Shown here: piece after piece, positions 1-9,900 of the stretch
How the letters are laid out: each line of letters begins with the position of its first letter
Position numbering within the stretch: position 1 is the first letter of the stretch
Source of the DNA: Kordia zhangzhouensis
GTDB taxonomy: Bacteria > Bacteroidota > Bacteroidia > Flavobacteriales > Flavobacteriaceae
Direction: 5' to 3'
DNA: 64,000 bases
NCBI RefSeq assembly: GCF_001005305.1
Contig: NZ_LBMH01000006.1
Coordinates: 279,166 to 343,165 of the forward strand
Notes under the pieces: model-generated
What the model was told of the DNA's origin: nothing
Database searches by the model: none
Seen by the model: the letters and a program-made list of their open reading frames with translations, nothing else
Translations under genes and position numbers: made by a program

Positions 1-2840
1 CTGATTCTTTTTCATTGAGACACAACGGAATTCGCACGCAAGATATTCCTCAAATGTTAAAAACTATTGGAGTTGACTCATTAGATCAATTGATTAATGA
101 AACTATTCCTAACGACATCCGATTGCAAAAAGCTCTAGAACTTCCTGAAGGATTGAGTGAGTACGAATTTTTGTCGCACATGCAACATTTGGCTGGTCAC
201 AATAAAATTTTTAAAAGCTACATTGGATTAGGATACCACGAAGCCGTAACTCCTCCAGTGATTCAACGAAATATTCTTGAAAACCCAGGTTGGTATACTG
301 CGTATACACCCTACCAAGCAGAAATTGCTCAAGGAAGATTAGAAGCTTTATTGAATTTCCAAACAGTCGTCACTGAATTAACGGGGATGGAACTTTCCAA
401 TGCTTCTCTATTAGACGAAAGTACCGCAGCAGCAGAAGCCATGACTATGTTATATGCAGTGCGTTCTAGAACTCAGAAAAAAAATGATGTAGCAAAATTT
501 TTCGTGTCTAATGAAGTATTACCACAAACAATCTCTCTTTTAAAAACAAGAGCTATTCCAATTGGAATTGAATTGGTTTTCGGAAATCATGAAGAATTTG
601 ATTTTTCTTCAGAATATTTTGGTGCATTACTACAATATCCTGGAAAATACGGCCAAATTTTCGATTATAGAGCGTTTACAGAAAAAGCCAATGCAAACGA
701 AATCAAAGTAGCAGTAGCTGCTGATATTTTAAGTTTAGTATTGTTAGAATCTCCAGGGAATTTTGGTGTAGATGTAGTGGTTGGAACTACACAACGTTTT
801 GGAATTCCTTTAGGATATGGCGGACCTCATGCAGGTTTTTTCGCTACCAAAGAAGAATACAAGCGTTTCATTCCTGGGCGTATCATTGGAATCACTCGTG
901 ACACAGATGGAAACCGTGCTCTTCGCATGGCTTTACAAACACGTGAACAACACATTAAGCGAGACAAAGCAACTTCAAATATTTGTACAGCGCAAGTATT
1001 ACTAGCTGTCATGGCTGGAATGTATGCTGTATATCATGGTCCTAATGGACTGCGCTATATTGCCAACAAAGTACACACTAAAGCTGTAAACTTGGCAAAT
1101 ACATTAACATCATTAGGATTTGAGCAAACCAACTCTACCTTTTTTGACACAATCGTTGTAAAAGCCAATGCTGAAAAAGTAAAAGAGATTGCCGAGCAAA
1201 ACGATGTAAACTTTTTATATATTGATGAAGAAACGATTGGAATTTCTATAAATGAAGCGACTACCGATCGTGATTTACAAGATATTATCTTCATTTTTGC
1301 TGCTTCTATTGAAAAAGAAACTGTAGAAGTTATACATACTGAAGAAACTAAAATAACGCCTTCTGTTGCTAGAAAAACTTCCTTTTTAGAAGAAGAAGTA
1401 TTCAACAGTTATCATTCAGAAACTGAAATGATGCGTTACATCAAAAAACTAGAACGTAAAGACCTTTCTTTAAATCATTCAATGATAGCTTTGGGTTCTT
1501 GTACGATGAAATTGAACGCTGCCGCAGAAATGTTATCACTAAGTTCTCCTCAATGGAATAATATTCACCCTTTTGTTCCTACAGATCAAGCCGAAGGTTA
1601 CCAAATTCTGTTGAAAGAGCTTGAGCATCAATTAAATGTTGTGACTGGTTTTGCTGGCACTTCACTACAGCCAAACTCAGGAGCTCAAGGAGAATTTGCA
1701 GGATTAATGGTTATTAGAGCCTATCACGAAGCCAACAATGATTCGCACCGTGACATCTGTTTAATTCCTTCTTCTGCCCACGGAACCAATCCTGCAAGTG
1801 CTGTCATGGCAGGAATGAAAGTTGTGGTAACTAAAACTACTGAAGACGGAAATATTGACGTAGAAGATTTACGTGAAAAAGCAGAATTACACAAAGATAA
1901 TTTAGCGGCTTTAATGGTAACTTATCCTTCTACACATGGTGTGTTTGAAGCTACTATTAAAGAAATTACAAAAATAATTCACGATAACGGCGGACAAGTA
2001 TACATGGATGGCGCCAATATGAATGCACAAGTAGGTTTAACAAATCCTGCTACAATTGGTGCGGATGTTTGTCACTTAAACCTTCACAAAACATTTGCCA
2101 TTCCTCATGGTGGTGGTGGTCCTGGAGTTGGTCCTATATGTGTAGCTTCACATTTAGCACCATTTTTACCAAGCAACCCGGTTATTAAAACAGGTGGAGA
2201 AAATGCTATTACAGCTATTTCTTCTGCTCCTTGGGGAAGCGCTTTAGTATGCTTAATTTCCTATGGATATATTGCAATGTTGGGGTCTAAAGGCTTAACA
2301 GATGCGACACAATATGCAATTTTAAATGCAAACTATATCAAAGGCCGTTTAGAAAGCAAGTATACAATTTTATATACCAACGACCGCGGACGTTGTGCTC
2401 ACGAAATGATTATCGATTGTAGACCATTCAAACAAAATGGTATTGAAGTTACAGACATTGCAAAGCGCTTGATGGATTATGGTTTTCATGCACCAACAGT
2501 ATCATTCCCTGTAAATGGAACGATTATGATAGAACCTACTGAAAGTGAAAGTATTGCTGAATTAGATCGATTCTGTGATGCAATGCTATCTATTTTTGAA
2601 GAAATCTCTGAAGCAAGTGCAAACGACACCAATAATGTGATGAAAAACGCTCCTCACACTTTACAAATGCTAACTGCTGACGAATGGAATCTTCCTTACT
2701 CGCGACAAAAAGCTGCATTCCCACTTTCATATGTTGCCGAAAATAAATTTTGGCCTTCTGTTCGTAGAGTTGATGATGCTTATGGAGACAGAAACCTTAT
2801 TTGTACATGTGCGCCAATTGAAGCATATGCTGAAGCCTAA
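1..2840 (+). CDS. gcvP: Glycine dehydrogenase (decarboxylating), P protein of the glycine cleavage system; 5' end cut by window edge
   Basis: The PLP-dependent P protein decarboxylates glycine and passes the aminomethyl group to the lipoylated H protein (cytoplasmic). The reading frame is open from position 3 (DSFSLRHNG...), so the start codon lies just left of the window; about 5-10 residues are missing from a protein of about 950. The in-frame TTG at 15 is not a real start, because GcvP proteins normally begin with a short stretch before the RH(I/N)G motif seen here. Both halves of the fused P protein are present: the N-terminal subunit-like half and the C-terminal half with the PLP-lysine motif HKTFAIPHGGGGPG (Lys codon 2088-2090). 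It is single-chain, as usual in Bacteroidota, and ends at a strong terminator. No gcvT or gcvH is nearby. Assignment is secure. Confidence 0.97.
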   Translation, partial: DSFSLRHNGIRTQDIPQMLKTIGVDSLDQLINETIPNDIRLQKALELPEGLSEYEFLSHMQHLAGHNKIFKSYIGLGYHEAVTPPVIQRNILENPGWYTAYTPYQAEIAQGRLEALLNFQTVVTELTGMELSNASLLDESTAAAEAMTMLYAVRSRTQKKNDVAKFFVSNEVLPQTISLLKTRAIPIGIELVFGNHEEFDFSSEYFGALLQYPGKYGQIFDYRAFTEKANANEIKVAVAADILSLVLLESPGNFGVDVVVGTTQRFGIPLGYGGPHAGFFATKEEYKRFIPGRIIGITRDTDGNRALRMALQTREQHIKRDKATSNICTAQVLLAVMAGMYAVYHGPNGLRYIANKVHTKAVNLANTLTSLGFEQTNSTFFDTIVVKANAEKVKEIAEQNDVNFLYIDEETIGISINEATTDRDLQDIIFIFAASIEKETVEVIHTEETKITPSVARKTSFLEEEVFNSYHSETEMMRYIKKLERKDLSLNHSMIALGSCTMKLNAAAEMLSLSSPQWNNIHPFVPTDQAEGYQILLKELEHQLNVVTGFAGTSLQPNSGAQGEFAGLMVIRAYHEANNDSHRDICLIPSSAHGTNPASAVMAGMKVVVTKTTEDGNIDVEDLREKAELHKDNLAALMVTYPSTHGVFEATIKEITKIIHDNGGQVYMDGANMNAQVGLTNPATIGADVCHLNLHKTFAIPHGGGGPGVGPICVASHLAPFLPSNPVIKTGGENAITAISSAPWGSALVCLISYGYIAMLGSKGLTDATQYAILNANYIKGRLESKYTILYTNDRGRCAHEMIIDCRPFKQNGIEVTDIAKRLMDYGFHAPTVSFPVNGTIMIEPTESESIAELDRFCDAMLSIFEEISEASANDTNNVMKNAPHTLQMLTADEWNLPYSRQKAAFPLSYVAENKFWPSVRRVDDAYGDRNLICTCAPIEAYAEA

Positions 2841-2870
2841 ACTACAATAGTTAAAATAACTTCAAAAAAA

Positions 2871-2902
2871 AGGAACATTTTTCATAAATGTTCCTTTTTT
2901 TA
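2871..2902 (+). terminator. Intrinsic terminator after gcvP
   Basis: Perfect 10-bp stem (2871-2880 with 2886-2895), 5-nt loop ttcat, followed by a run of T. An A-run precedes the stem. It sits 30 bp after the gcvP stop. Confidence 0.85.
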
Positions 2903-3083
2903 TGATTATTCCCTAAACACACTTTAACATTTCTCAATAAAACCTATTCTAAATTAAAAATATTTCAAAACATTAACATTTGAATGCAATATCCTCAAAA
3001 ATTGCAAATTTGTACATTTTGCTAAATAAAGAAAAAGTATAATCGTTAATTTAGTATTCATAAACCCTAAAATTCATAGCTGT

Positions 3084-4142
3084 ATGAACGTGAAAATCAC
3101 AGGAACTGGATGCTATATTCCCTCTGAAGTTGAAACTAATGAAAACTTTTACCAACATCAATTCTTAAATGATGATGGTAGCCCTTTTAAGCAAAACACC
3201 AATGTTATTATAAAAAAATTCAAAGCCATTACTGGAATTGGTGAACGCAGATATGCTAAAAATCATCACAATGCTTCCGATTTGGCTTTTTTTGCTGCCG
3301 AAAAAGCAATTGCTGATGCCAAAATTAACCCTGAAGAACTAGACTATATCATCTTTGCTCATAATTTTGGCGATGTAAAACACAATGCCATCCAGAGTGA
3401 TATTTTACCAAGTTTAGCAAGTAGAGTTAAACACAGTTTACGTATTAAAAACCCTAAATGTGTTGCATACGATATTCTTTTTGGTTGTCCTGGTTGGGTT
3501 GAAGGAATGATTCAAGCCAATGCTTTTATCAAAGCGGGAATTGCAAAAAAATGTTTGGTTATTGGTGCCGAAACATTGTCGAGAGTTGTTGACAAACACG
3601 ATAGGGATTCGATGATTTATTCTGACGGCGCTGGCGCTACCATCTTAGAAGCTACAAATAATGACGGTGGAATTATCGCACATGAAACAGCTACATTTGC
3701 ATATGATGAGGCATATTATCTTTTCTTTGGAAAGTCAAACAATCAGGAGTTATGCAAAGACACACGTTATATCAAAATGTATGGACGAAAAATTTATGAA
3801 TTTGCTCTCACCAACGTTCCTTTAGCCATGAAAGCTTGCTTAGATAAAAGTGGCAAAACAATTAAAGAATTAAAGAAAATCTTCATTCATCAAGCTAATG
3901 AAAAAATGGATGAAGCTATCATTCACCGCTTCTATCAATTGTATGATCAAAAAGTTCCCGAAGGGATTATGCCTATGAATATTCATAAACTCGGAAATAG
4001 CTCTGTTGCAACTGTTCCTACACTTTTTGACATGGTAACAAAAGGAAAAGTGGAAAACCAAGAAATTCAAAAAGGAGATATTATTATGTTTGCGAGTGTA
4101 GGTGCTGGAATGAATATCAACGCTGTCATTTACCAGTATTAA
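3084..4142 (+). CDS. 3-oxoacyl-ACP synthase III family protein (KAS III-like)
   Basis: Thiolase-fold condensing enzyme of 352 aa. The KAS III catalytic triad is visible: Cys135 in FGCPGW, His269 in IHQAN and Asn305 in LGNSS. KAS III enzymes condense acyl-CoA with malonyl-ACP. FabH proper is usually about 325-335 aa; this one is longer and its N-terminal part (a long insert near residues 25-50) differs from housekeeping FabH, so a role in a specialised lipid or polyketide-like pathway is possible. It follows the gcvP terminator and a 180-bp A/T-rich gap, so it should have its own promoter. No acyl carrier protein or other fatty-acid gene is adjacent. The family is sure; the substrate is not. 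Confidence 0.88.
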   Translation: MNVKITGTGCYIPSEVETNENFYQHQFLNDDGSPFKQNTNVIIKKFKAITGIGERRYAKNHHNASDLAFFAAEKAIADAKINPEELDYIIFAHNFGDVKHNAIQSDILPSLASRVKHSLRIKNPKCVAYDILFGCPGWVEGMIQANAFIKAGIAKKCLVIGAETLSRVVDKHDRDSMIYSDGAGATILEATNNDGGIIAHETATFAYDEAYYLFFGKSNNQELCKDTRYIKMYGRKIYEFALTNVPLAMKACLDKSGKTIKELKKIFIHQANEKMDEAIIHRFYQLYDQKVPEGIMPMNIHKLGNSSVATVPTLFDMVTKGKVENQEIQKGDIIMFASVGAGMNINAVIYQY

Positions 4143-4206
4143 AATTATTTTATACCACATTCTATAACTAAAAAAAGGAGTGCTATTTTTGCCAAAAAAT
4201 TATAGC

Positions 4207-4662
4207 ATGACACGAAGACTATTTAAAGAGTTCAAAGAATTTGCTGTTAAAGGAAATATGATAGACATCGCAATTGGTGTTATTATTGGTGCTGCCTTCA
4301 ATAAAGTGGTAGATGTATTGGTAAAAGAAGTGTTTTTGCCGCCACTATCTTTATTGACAGATGAAATCAACTGGTCTGACAAAAAATTAATTTTACGTGA
4401 AGCCATTATAGAAGATACTACTGTAAAAGTTCAAGAAGTTGCTATTGCTTACGGTAAACTTCTTGAAGTATTAATGGACTTTGCTATTATAGGGTTTGTT
4501 GTATTTTTAGTAGTGAAATTCATGAACTCTATTCGAAATAAAGCACAAGATCCAAAAAACAAAACAGTCGCTACACCTAAAGAAATAGAACTATTGAATC
4601 GAATGACAGAATTGCTAGAACGTCAATTGGAAATTACCGAAAAAAATGCGCTAAAAAAGTAA
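4207..4662 (+). CDS. mscL: Large-conductance mechanosensitive channel
   Basis: MscL is a homopentameric inner-membrane channel that opens under membrane tension and protects against hypo-osmotic shock. The N-terminal amphipathic segment and TM1 are clear (FKEFAVKGNMIDIAIGVIIG), TM2 is around residues 88-108, and a charged cytoplasmic helix ends the protein. I place the start at ATG 4207 (151 aa), which puts the FKEF motif six residues in, as in other MscL proteins. An in-frame GTG at 4180 would add nine residues that do not fit the family. The gene ends 5 bp from the convergent flippase gene, with no hairpin between them. Confidence 0.93.
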   Translation: MTRRLFKEFKEFAVKGNMIDIAIGVIIGAAFNKVVDVLVKEVFLPPLSLLTDEINWSDKKLILREAIIEDTTVKVQEVAIAYGKLLEVLMDFAIIGFVVFLVVKFMNSIRNKAQDPKNKTVATPKEIELLNRMTELLERQLEITEKNALKK

Positions 4663-4667
4663 TCTTT

Positions 4668-6164
4668 CTATTTAATTTTAAATGTAGCCAGCCAATCATT
4701 CAATGCTGGAATCATTCGTAATTTGTAAATCAAAAATCCATTTAAAAGCATGAACACTCCTACTTTGATTACGATGTCTAAAAGTGTTGAATTGGTTGCT
4801 GGAATTTGATACAGTAAACTTGCACTTCCCACGAAAGAAATAAGCAATAGAAGGTGTTTTTTTGTGAATGGTTGAATTTTATATTTTGTGTAGATAAACA
4901 CTAATTTGACACTGTTGTACAACGTCATTGAGATCAATGTTGCATATGCGGCACCTTCAATTCCTAAATCAAGATATTTTATAAAATATATATTTAACGT
5001 AATATTTAATAGCACTAATATAGCAATAGCAATCATGTTAAAACGATAGTACTTTGAATACAATAAAATATGAGAGTTAAAAGATGTGGTCATATCAATC
5101 ACAACATTAAAACTCAAAATCAAGATTACCGGAATGGTGTCCATTAAATTTTCTCGTGTAGGCAAAATAGAGAACAAATCTTCAACACCTAAGTAGATAC
5201 AGCTAAATAGAAATCCTCCTATCGCAAACAATAATTTAGACACTTCTTGATATTTTTTACCTAGGGAAGAAATATCGTCTTTGGCAATCAGCTCTGTGAT
5301 AATTGGACTATAAATTGTGTACAATCCAATTGCTGGAATTGCCAATGTTGCTGCCAAAACTACACCAATACTATATGTTCCATTGGCTGTCATCGCATTG
5401 CTTCCTTCTATCAAGTTGGGCACCATAATACCATCAATCTTAAATGCTAATAAAGAACCGAGAATACTAAAAAAAGCAAAAAGACTATATTGAACATATT
5501 CTCTTCTAAAAGAAGGATTAAAGACTTCTTTCGGGCGAAAACGAAATTGAATACGAGACACTTTTATGACATATCGCAAAGCTACCAACATCAAGATAAC
5601 AAAGCAAAGTGTATACACAAGCTTTCCTGTTTCAACCGAAATATAATCTCCCAATAACAATAAAAAAATTAGAGGAAAAAACACTTTAACCGAAAAGCGT
5701 TCTAGTAACGTAGGAATTGCAATTTTCTTATAATTAGATGCTTGTCGCTTGCTTATATCCATAATTGCAAATGAAAATCCTACAACTATCGAATATCCTA
5801 AATAATCAAACGTGCGTATAGCTGGAAACAGATGCTTTAAAGAATTTGCTAATAATAAAAACATTACTGAAAATAGCATACTATTAATCACTACGACGAA
5901 TAAGGTTGTTGAAAAAAAAGAATTCCGTTCGTTACTTGAGTTTTTAAATCGTGGAAAATAATTCACCAACGATTGTGAAGTTCCAAACACAAAAAAAGCC
6001 ATTAAAATTTGTGCACCGTCAAAAATATAACGGATAATTCCTAGAAACTCTTTATTATTAGGGTAAATAAACAGCGTAGATACAATTCCGATAGCAGCAC
6101 CAATATAATTAATGATACTAAATTTAAGCGTTTGTGATGATACTTCTTTTTGGTGATTTTCCAA
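4668..6164 (-). CDS. Polysaccharide/oligosaccharide flippase (Wzx/MATE superfamily membrane protein)
   Basis: A 498-aa integral membrane protein with about 12-14 hydrophobic segments along its whole length and a conserved N-terminal pattern (SIINYIGAAIGIVSTLFIYP) seen in flavobacterial polysaccharide biosynthesis proteins. The family moves lipid-linked oligosaccharides across the inner membrane during surface-glycan assembly. A possible -7 box in minus orientation (CAAATGTA on the plus strand at 6185-6192) lies about 20 bp upstream of the start, but no good -33 element accompanies it. Glycan-type neighbours (methyltransferases, GT2) lie 2-6 kb away. It is not part of a complete O-antigen locus here. 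The superfamily is confident; the cargo is unknown. Confidence 0.85.
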   Translation of the reverse strand: MENHQKEVSSQTLKFSIINYIGAAIGIVSTLFIYPNNKEFLGIIRYIFDGAQILMAFFVFGTSQSLVNYFPRFKNSSNERNSFFSTTLFVVVINSMLFSVMFLLLANSLKHLFPAIRTFDYLGYSIVVGFSFAIMDISKRQASNYKKIAIPTLLERFSVKVFFPLIFLLLLGDYISVETGKLVYTLCFVILMLVALRYVIKVSRIQFRFRPKEVFNPSFRREYVQYSLFAFFSILGSLLAFKIDGIMVPNLIEGSNAMTANGTYSIGVVLAATLAIPAIGLYTIYSPIITELIAKDDISSLGKKYQEVSKLLFAIGGFLFSCIYLGVEDLFSILPTRENLMDTIPVILILSFNVVIDMTTSFNSHILLYSKYYRFNMIAIAILVLLNITLNIYFIKYLDLGIEGAAYATLISMTLYNSVKLVFIYTKYKIQPFTKKHLLLLISFVGSASLLYQIPATNSTLLDIVIKVGVFMLLNGFLIYKLRMIPALNDWLATFKIK

Positions 6165-6223
6165 GCGCGCAGTAATTATAAAAACAAATGTACGGATTTT
6201 TGGATTGTGTCTCCGATGTTGTT

Positions 6224-6871
6224 CTATATGTTAAAACAATTGTTACTTCTGTAGAATATAGATGTTTCCCATTCTCGATGATTGATAGGTCCTAATCCTT
6301 GAAAGTTGATTTTCTTGAATCCGTTTTGTCGAAAGTGTTCGTATCCTTCTTCATATTCGGTTCGGTCAGAGTTGTCCCAAATCACGATTCCGTCCTCTTT
6401 TAGCGCGTTGATGCAGTTTTTTGCACAAGCGACACGATCTCTACCATCGATCACGATAATGTCAAATTCGTTCGTAAATTCAAGTATTTTAGCACTGTAT
6501 CCTTCTTCTAACGGAATGCATTCATATGCTACGTTTGACAGCGCACTGATCTCGTTCTTTTTTAGATCAAAATATACTTTGTCATGTTCAACCGAAAGCA
6601 TACTTTTTACTTTGGGAGCAAACCAAAGTGTTGAGTTTCCACTTCCATATTCAAATACTTTGAACGATGTGTTTTCTAGTTTTTGTGTGATGAAATGAAT
6701 CGACGCATACGTAAACCAAGGCAATGGCGAATTGTGTTGATCAACTGGAGTTGATAAAAATCGACTTAAAAACCAACCTTTAGGCGTTAGGTATTTTTTA
6801 GAGAAAAAATACAATTCCAATACTCTTGCGGTAGGTTTATATTTTCGGAGTATTTTTTTTAAAAATTCCAT
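6224..6871 (-). CDS. Class I SAM-dependent methyltransferase-like protein
   Basis: A 215-aa soluble protein. A Rossmann-type methyltransferase core is recognisable: motif I as VFEYGSGNSTLWFA (about residues 73-86), an acidic strand end SVEHD, motif IV-like FDIIVIDGRDR and a following GIVIWDNSD strand. Such small enzymes often modify sugars or surface glycans, which fits the nearby flippase, FkbM-type methyltransferase and glycosyltransferase, but no substrate can be read from the sequence. It lies between the flippase gene and the large FG-GAP gene on the same strand, with gaps of 59 and 118 bp, so it may be transcribed on its own. Confidence 0.75.
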   Translation of the reverse strand: MEFLKKILRKYKPTARVLELYFFSKKYLTPKGWFLSRFLSTPVDQHNSPLPWFTYASIHFITQKLENTSFKVFEYGSGNSTLWFAPKVKSMLSVEHDKVYFDLKKNEISALSNVAYECIPLEEGYSAKILEFTNEFDIIVIDGRDRVACAKNCINALKEDGIVIWDNSDRTEYEEGYEHFRQNGFKKINFQGLGPINHREWETSIFYRSNNCFNI

Positions 6872-6989
6872 CTGTTGAGATAAAAAATGATCGCTTCGTT
6901 TAAAGTCACAATATTAATCATTTATTTTCCGAATGCCGTATTTTAACGTTGTTGTTTTACCAACTGCTTTCTACTTGTTTGATGAATTC

Positions 6990-9900
6990 TTATCGTCGTA
7001 GCGTGATGTTGGTAATATACGTTTGCGCTTGATCGTTTCTTGTGTAATTGATCAAAATCCAGTAATCGCTTGACGGAAGTGCTTTCCCTCTGTATGTTCC
7101 GTCCCATGCAGGAAATCGTGGCGTTAGCGTTTTGATTAATTTTCCATAACGATTAAATATGTGTACGATGTAGTTACAACCTTGCACATCTTCCAAATAC
7201 CATCCATCATTATAACCGTCGTTATTTGGTGTAAAAAATTTACGAACTCGAAAGCATTGTTCTGTTTCGTCTTCACAAGTTAATTGCAAAGAAGCAAACA
7301 TGTCAGCACATCCTGTAAGGTTTTCTTCTACGACGATATTCAGATATTCTCCAAACGGCAAGTTTTCAAGAACAATAGCACCTTGAGTATTCGCCACGGT
7401 AGATACTGTATTCGTTATTCCATTCAATTCATAAGAAACTGTGTACGTAGCGTTGGCGGTGGCTCCTTGAAAAGCGATCGTTCCGTCATTGACCTCACAT
7501 TCGCTCGGATGCGTTATGTTTGGTATTAGAGTTAGATTTGTACTTTGCAACACTTGATCATTCACCGTAGTGATACAATTCGTCGAGATCTCTTCTACTA
7601 CTATCGAAGTGTACGTTCCTGCACCTAAATTGTTGATCATTATTACTCCAGAAGCATCTGAACTTATCGTAAGCGTTTCGGTCGTGCCATTCAAATTGTA
7701 CGAAACGACATAGTTTTCATTCGCTGAACCACCTTGAAGAATAATTTCTCCGTCGTTGATTCCGCATCCACTGGGATCGGTCACACTTGTGGTAAAAGTT
7801 ATGTCTGTACTTTGCAACACTTGATCATTTACCGTAGTGATACAATTCGTCGCGATCTCTTCTACTACTATCGAAGTATAGGTTCCTGCGCCTAAATTGT
7901 TGATTGTAATCACACCAGAAGCATCTGAACTTACTGTAATCGTGTCGGTCGTGCCATTCAAATTGTATGAAACAGTATAGGTTTCATTCACTGAAGCACC
8001 TTGAAGGATAATTTCTCCGTCATTGATTCCGCATCCACTGGGATCGGTCACACTTGTGGTAAAAGTTATGTCTGTACTTTGCAACACTTGATCATTTACC
8101 GTAGTGATACAATTCGTCGCGATCTCTTCTACTACTATCGAAGTATAGGTTCCTGCGCCTAAATTGTTGATTGTAATCACGCCAGAAGCATCTGAACTTA
8201 CCGTAATCGTTTCCGTTGTGCCATTCAAATTGTACGAAATAGTATAATTTTCATTCGCAGAAGCACCTTGAAGAGTAATTTCACCATCGTTGATTCCGCA
8301 TCCACTTGGATCGGTTGTGTTTGCTGTTAACACTAACGAAACTCCTTCTATTTCTAGCATTCCGATTCCATCCGTACATGGAGAAACCGTATCAACGACC
8401 ATGATAGATTCATAGAGTCCTTCACTTAAGTTTGTAAGTAAGATTTCGCCGTTGGCATCTGCATTATAGGTATTTTGCACCAAGTTCGATTGATAAGAAT
8501 AATCGACCACATAAGCTTGATTTGGCACTAATCCTGAGATCAGAATAGTTCCATTTGACGCATTGCAAGAAGATATATCAGTCTCAGTAAATGTCAGTAC
8601 AAAGGCAGGTTGATCTATAAAAATATCTCCCAAGGCATCCATACAGTTCAAATTTGTATTGGTAACCTCAACGGAAGCATATACGCCACCCGTAAGATTG
8701 GAGATCAGTATTTCGCCACTAGCGTCAGACGTTGCGTTCAATACTTCTTGCACTCCATCAAGTTGATACGTTATTTGATAGGTTATGTTTGCTCCTAAAT
8801 TGCTTATGAGAATGCTCGCGTCAGCAGCGCCACACATGGAAGGATCTTGCGTAACATAATTCGCATTGAGATTGCCACTTAGCGACACAGCACCTAGATT
8901 TTCGGAACATCCAATAGTGTTATCGCCAACAACAATATTTGTATAGTTTCCAACAGACAAACCTACAATTGATGCTTCTCCGCTCACGTTTGAAGTCACA
9001 GTTTGCGTCATCATTGTTCCGTTGAGCTCATAGGCAATATTGTACGTCGTATTTGGACTTAAATTTCCCAGTGCAATTTCTCCGTCATTTGTACTGCACG
9101 AAGTAGGATTTTGCGTAGCTTCTATCGTAAAAGATAATTCTCCGAGTTCTAGAATCCAAACGGCGCCTTTGTCATTACCATTTTCGCTGTCTTTATAAGC
9201 GCCAACGGCAAAGCGAATCGTTCCGGCATCATTCAGCACAGTAACAGCACCTCCAAAAAAATCGCCTGAGTTTAAGTTTCCTGAAAAACAGTTTTCACCA
9301 AATGTATACATACGTTCTTCCGAAACGGTTCCATCAGCATTTAACTCAATCAGAAAAAAAGCGCCTGTTTGAAGCAATGTCGTAGGGTTTTGTTGTCGCA
9401 ACGCACCAACGACGATCTCAATTTTACCATCATTATCAATATCAACAACACCATCAATAGATTCTCCAAAAAGAGCATCCGTAGAAATTGTTCCATTGAA
9501 TCCTCCTGATAAATTTGATACTTTTTGATAGTTTTTTACCGTTCCATTCGAGTTTAAGAATAGTACGTAGAAACTTCCTGAATTGGTATTTTGATCGTCA
9601 TCGCGGTACGCGCCCACCACGATATCCGTGACACCATCTTGATCTAGATCGCCAACATTCGCCACAGATCCACCAAAATAATCTTCAAATGCTAGTGGTG
9701 CAAAAAAATTCCCTTGCGTATCGCTGATTTTTTGGTAGTTATTCACGGTAAAATCAGCATTCATAAATAAGATCCAAACCGCGCCTCTTCTAGAACCTCC
9801 GTCTGCATCTCTTCTTGAACCTACGGCCAAATCCTGTATTCCGTCACCGTTTAGATCGCCTATATTTTCTATATCCGTTCCAAAAATTGCGTCTCCATTT

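Noticed and set aside
1055..1405. 116-aa minus-strand frame inside gcvP
   Set aside because: Fully inside a strongly conserved gene; low-complexity Ser/Thr/Val composition typical of an antisense shadow.
4180..4206. GTG start for mscL
   Set aside because: It adds nine residues before the conserved N terminus; the ATG at 4207 fits family length.
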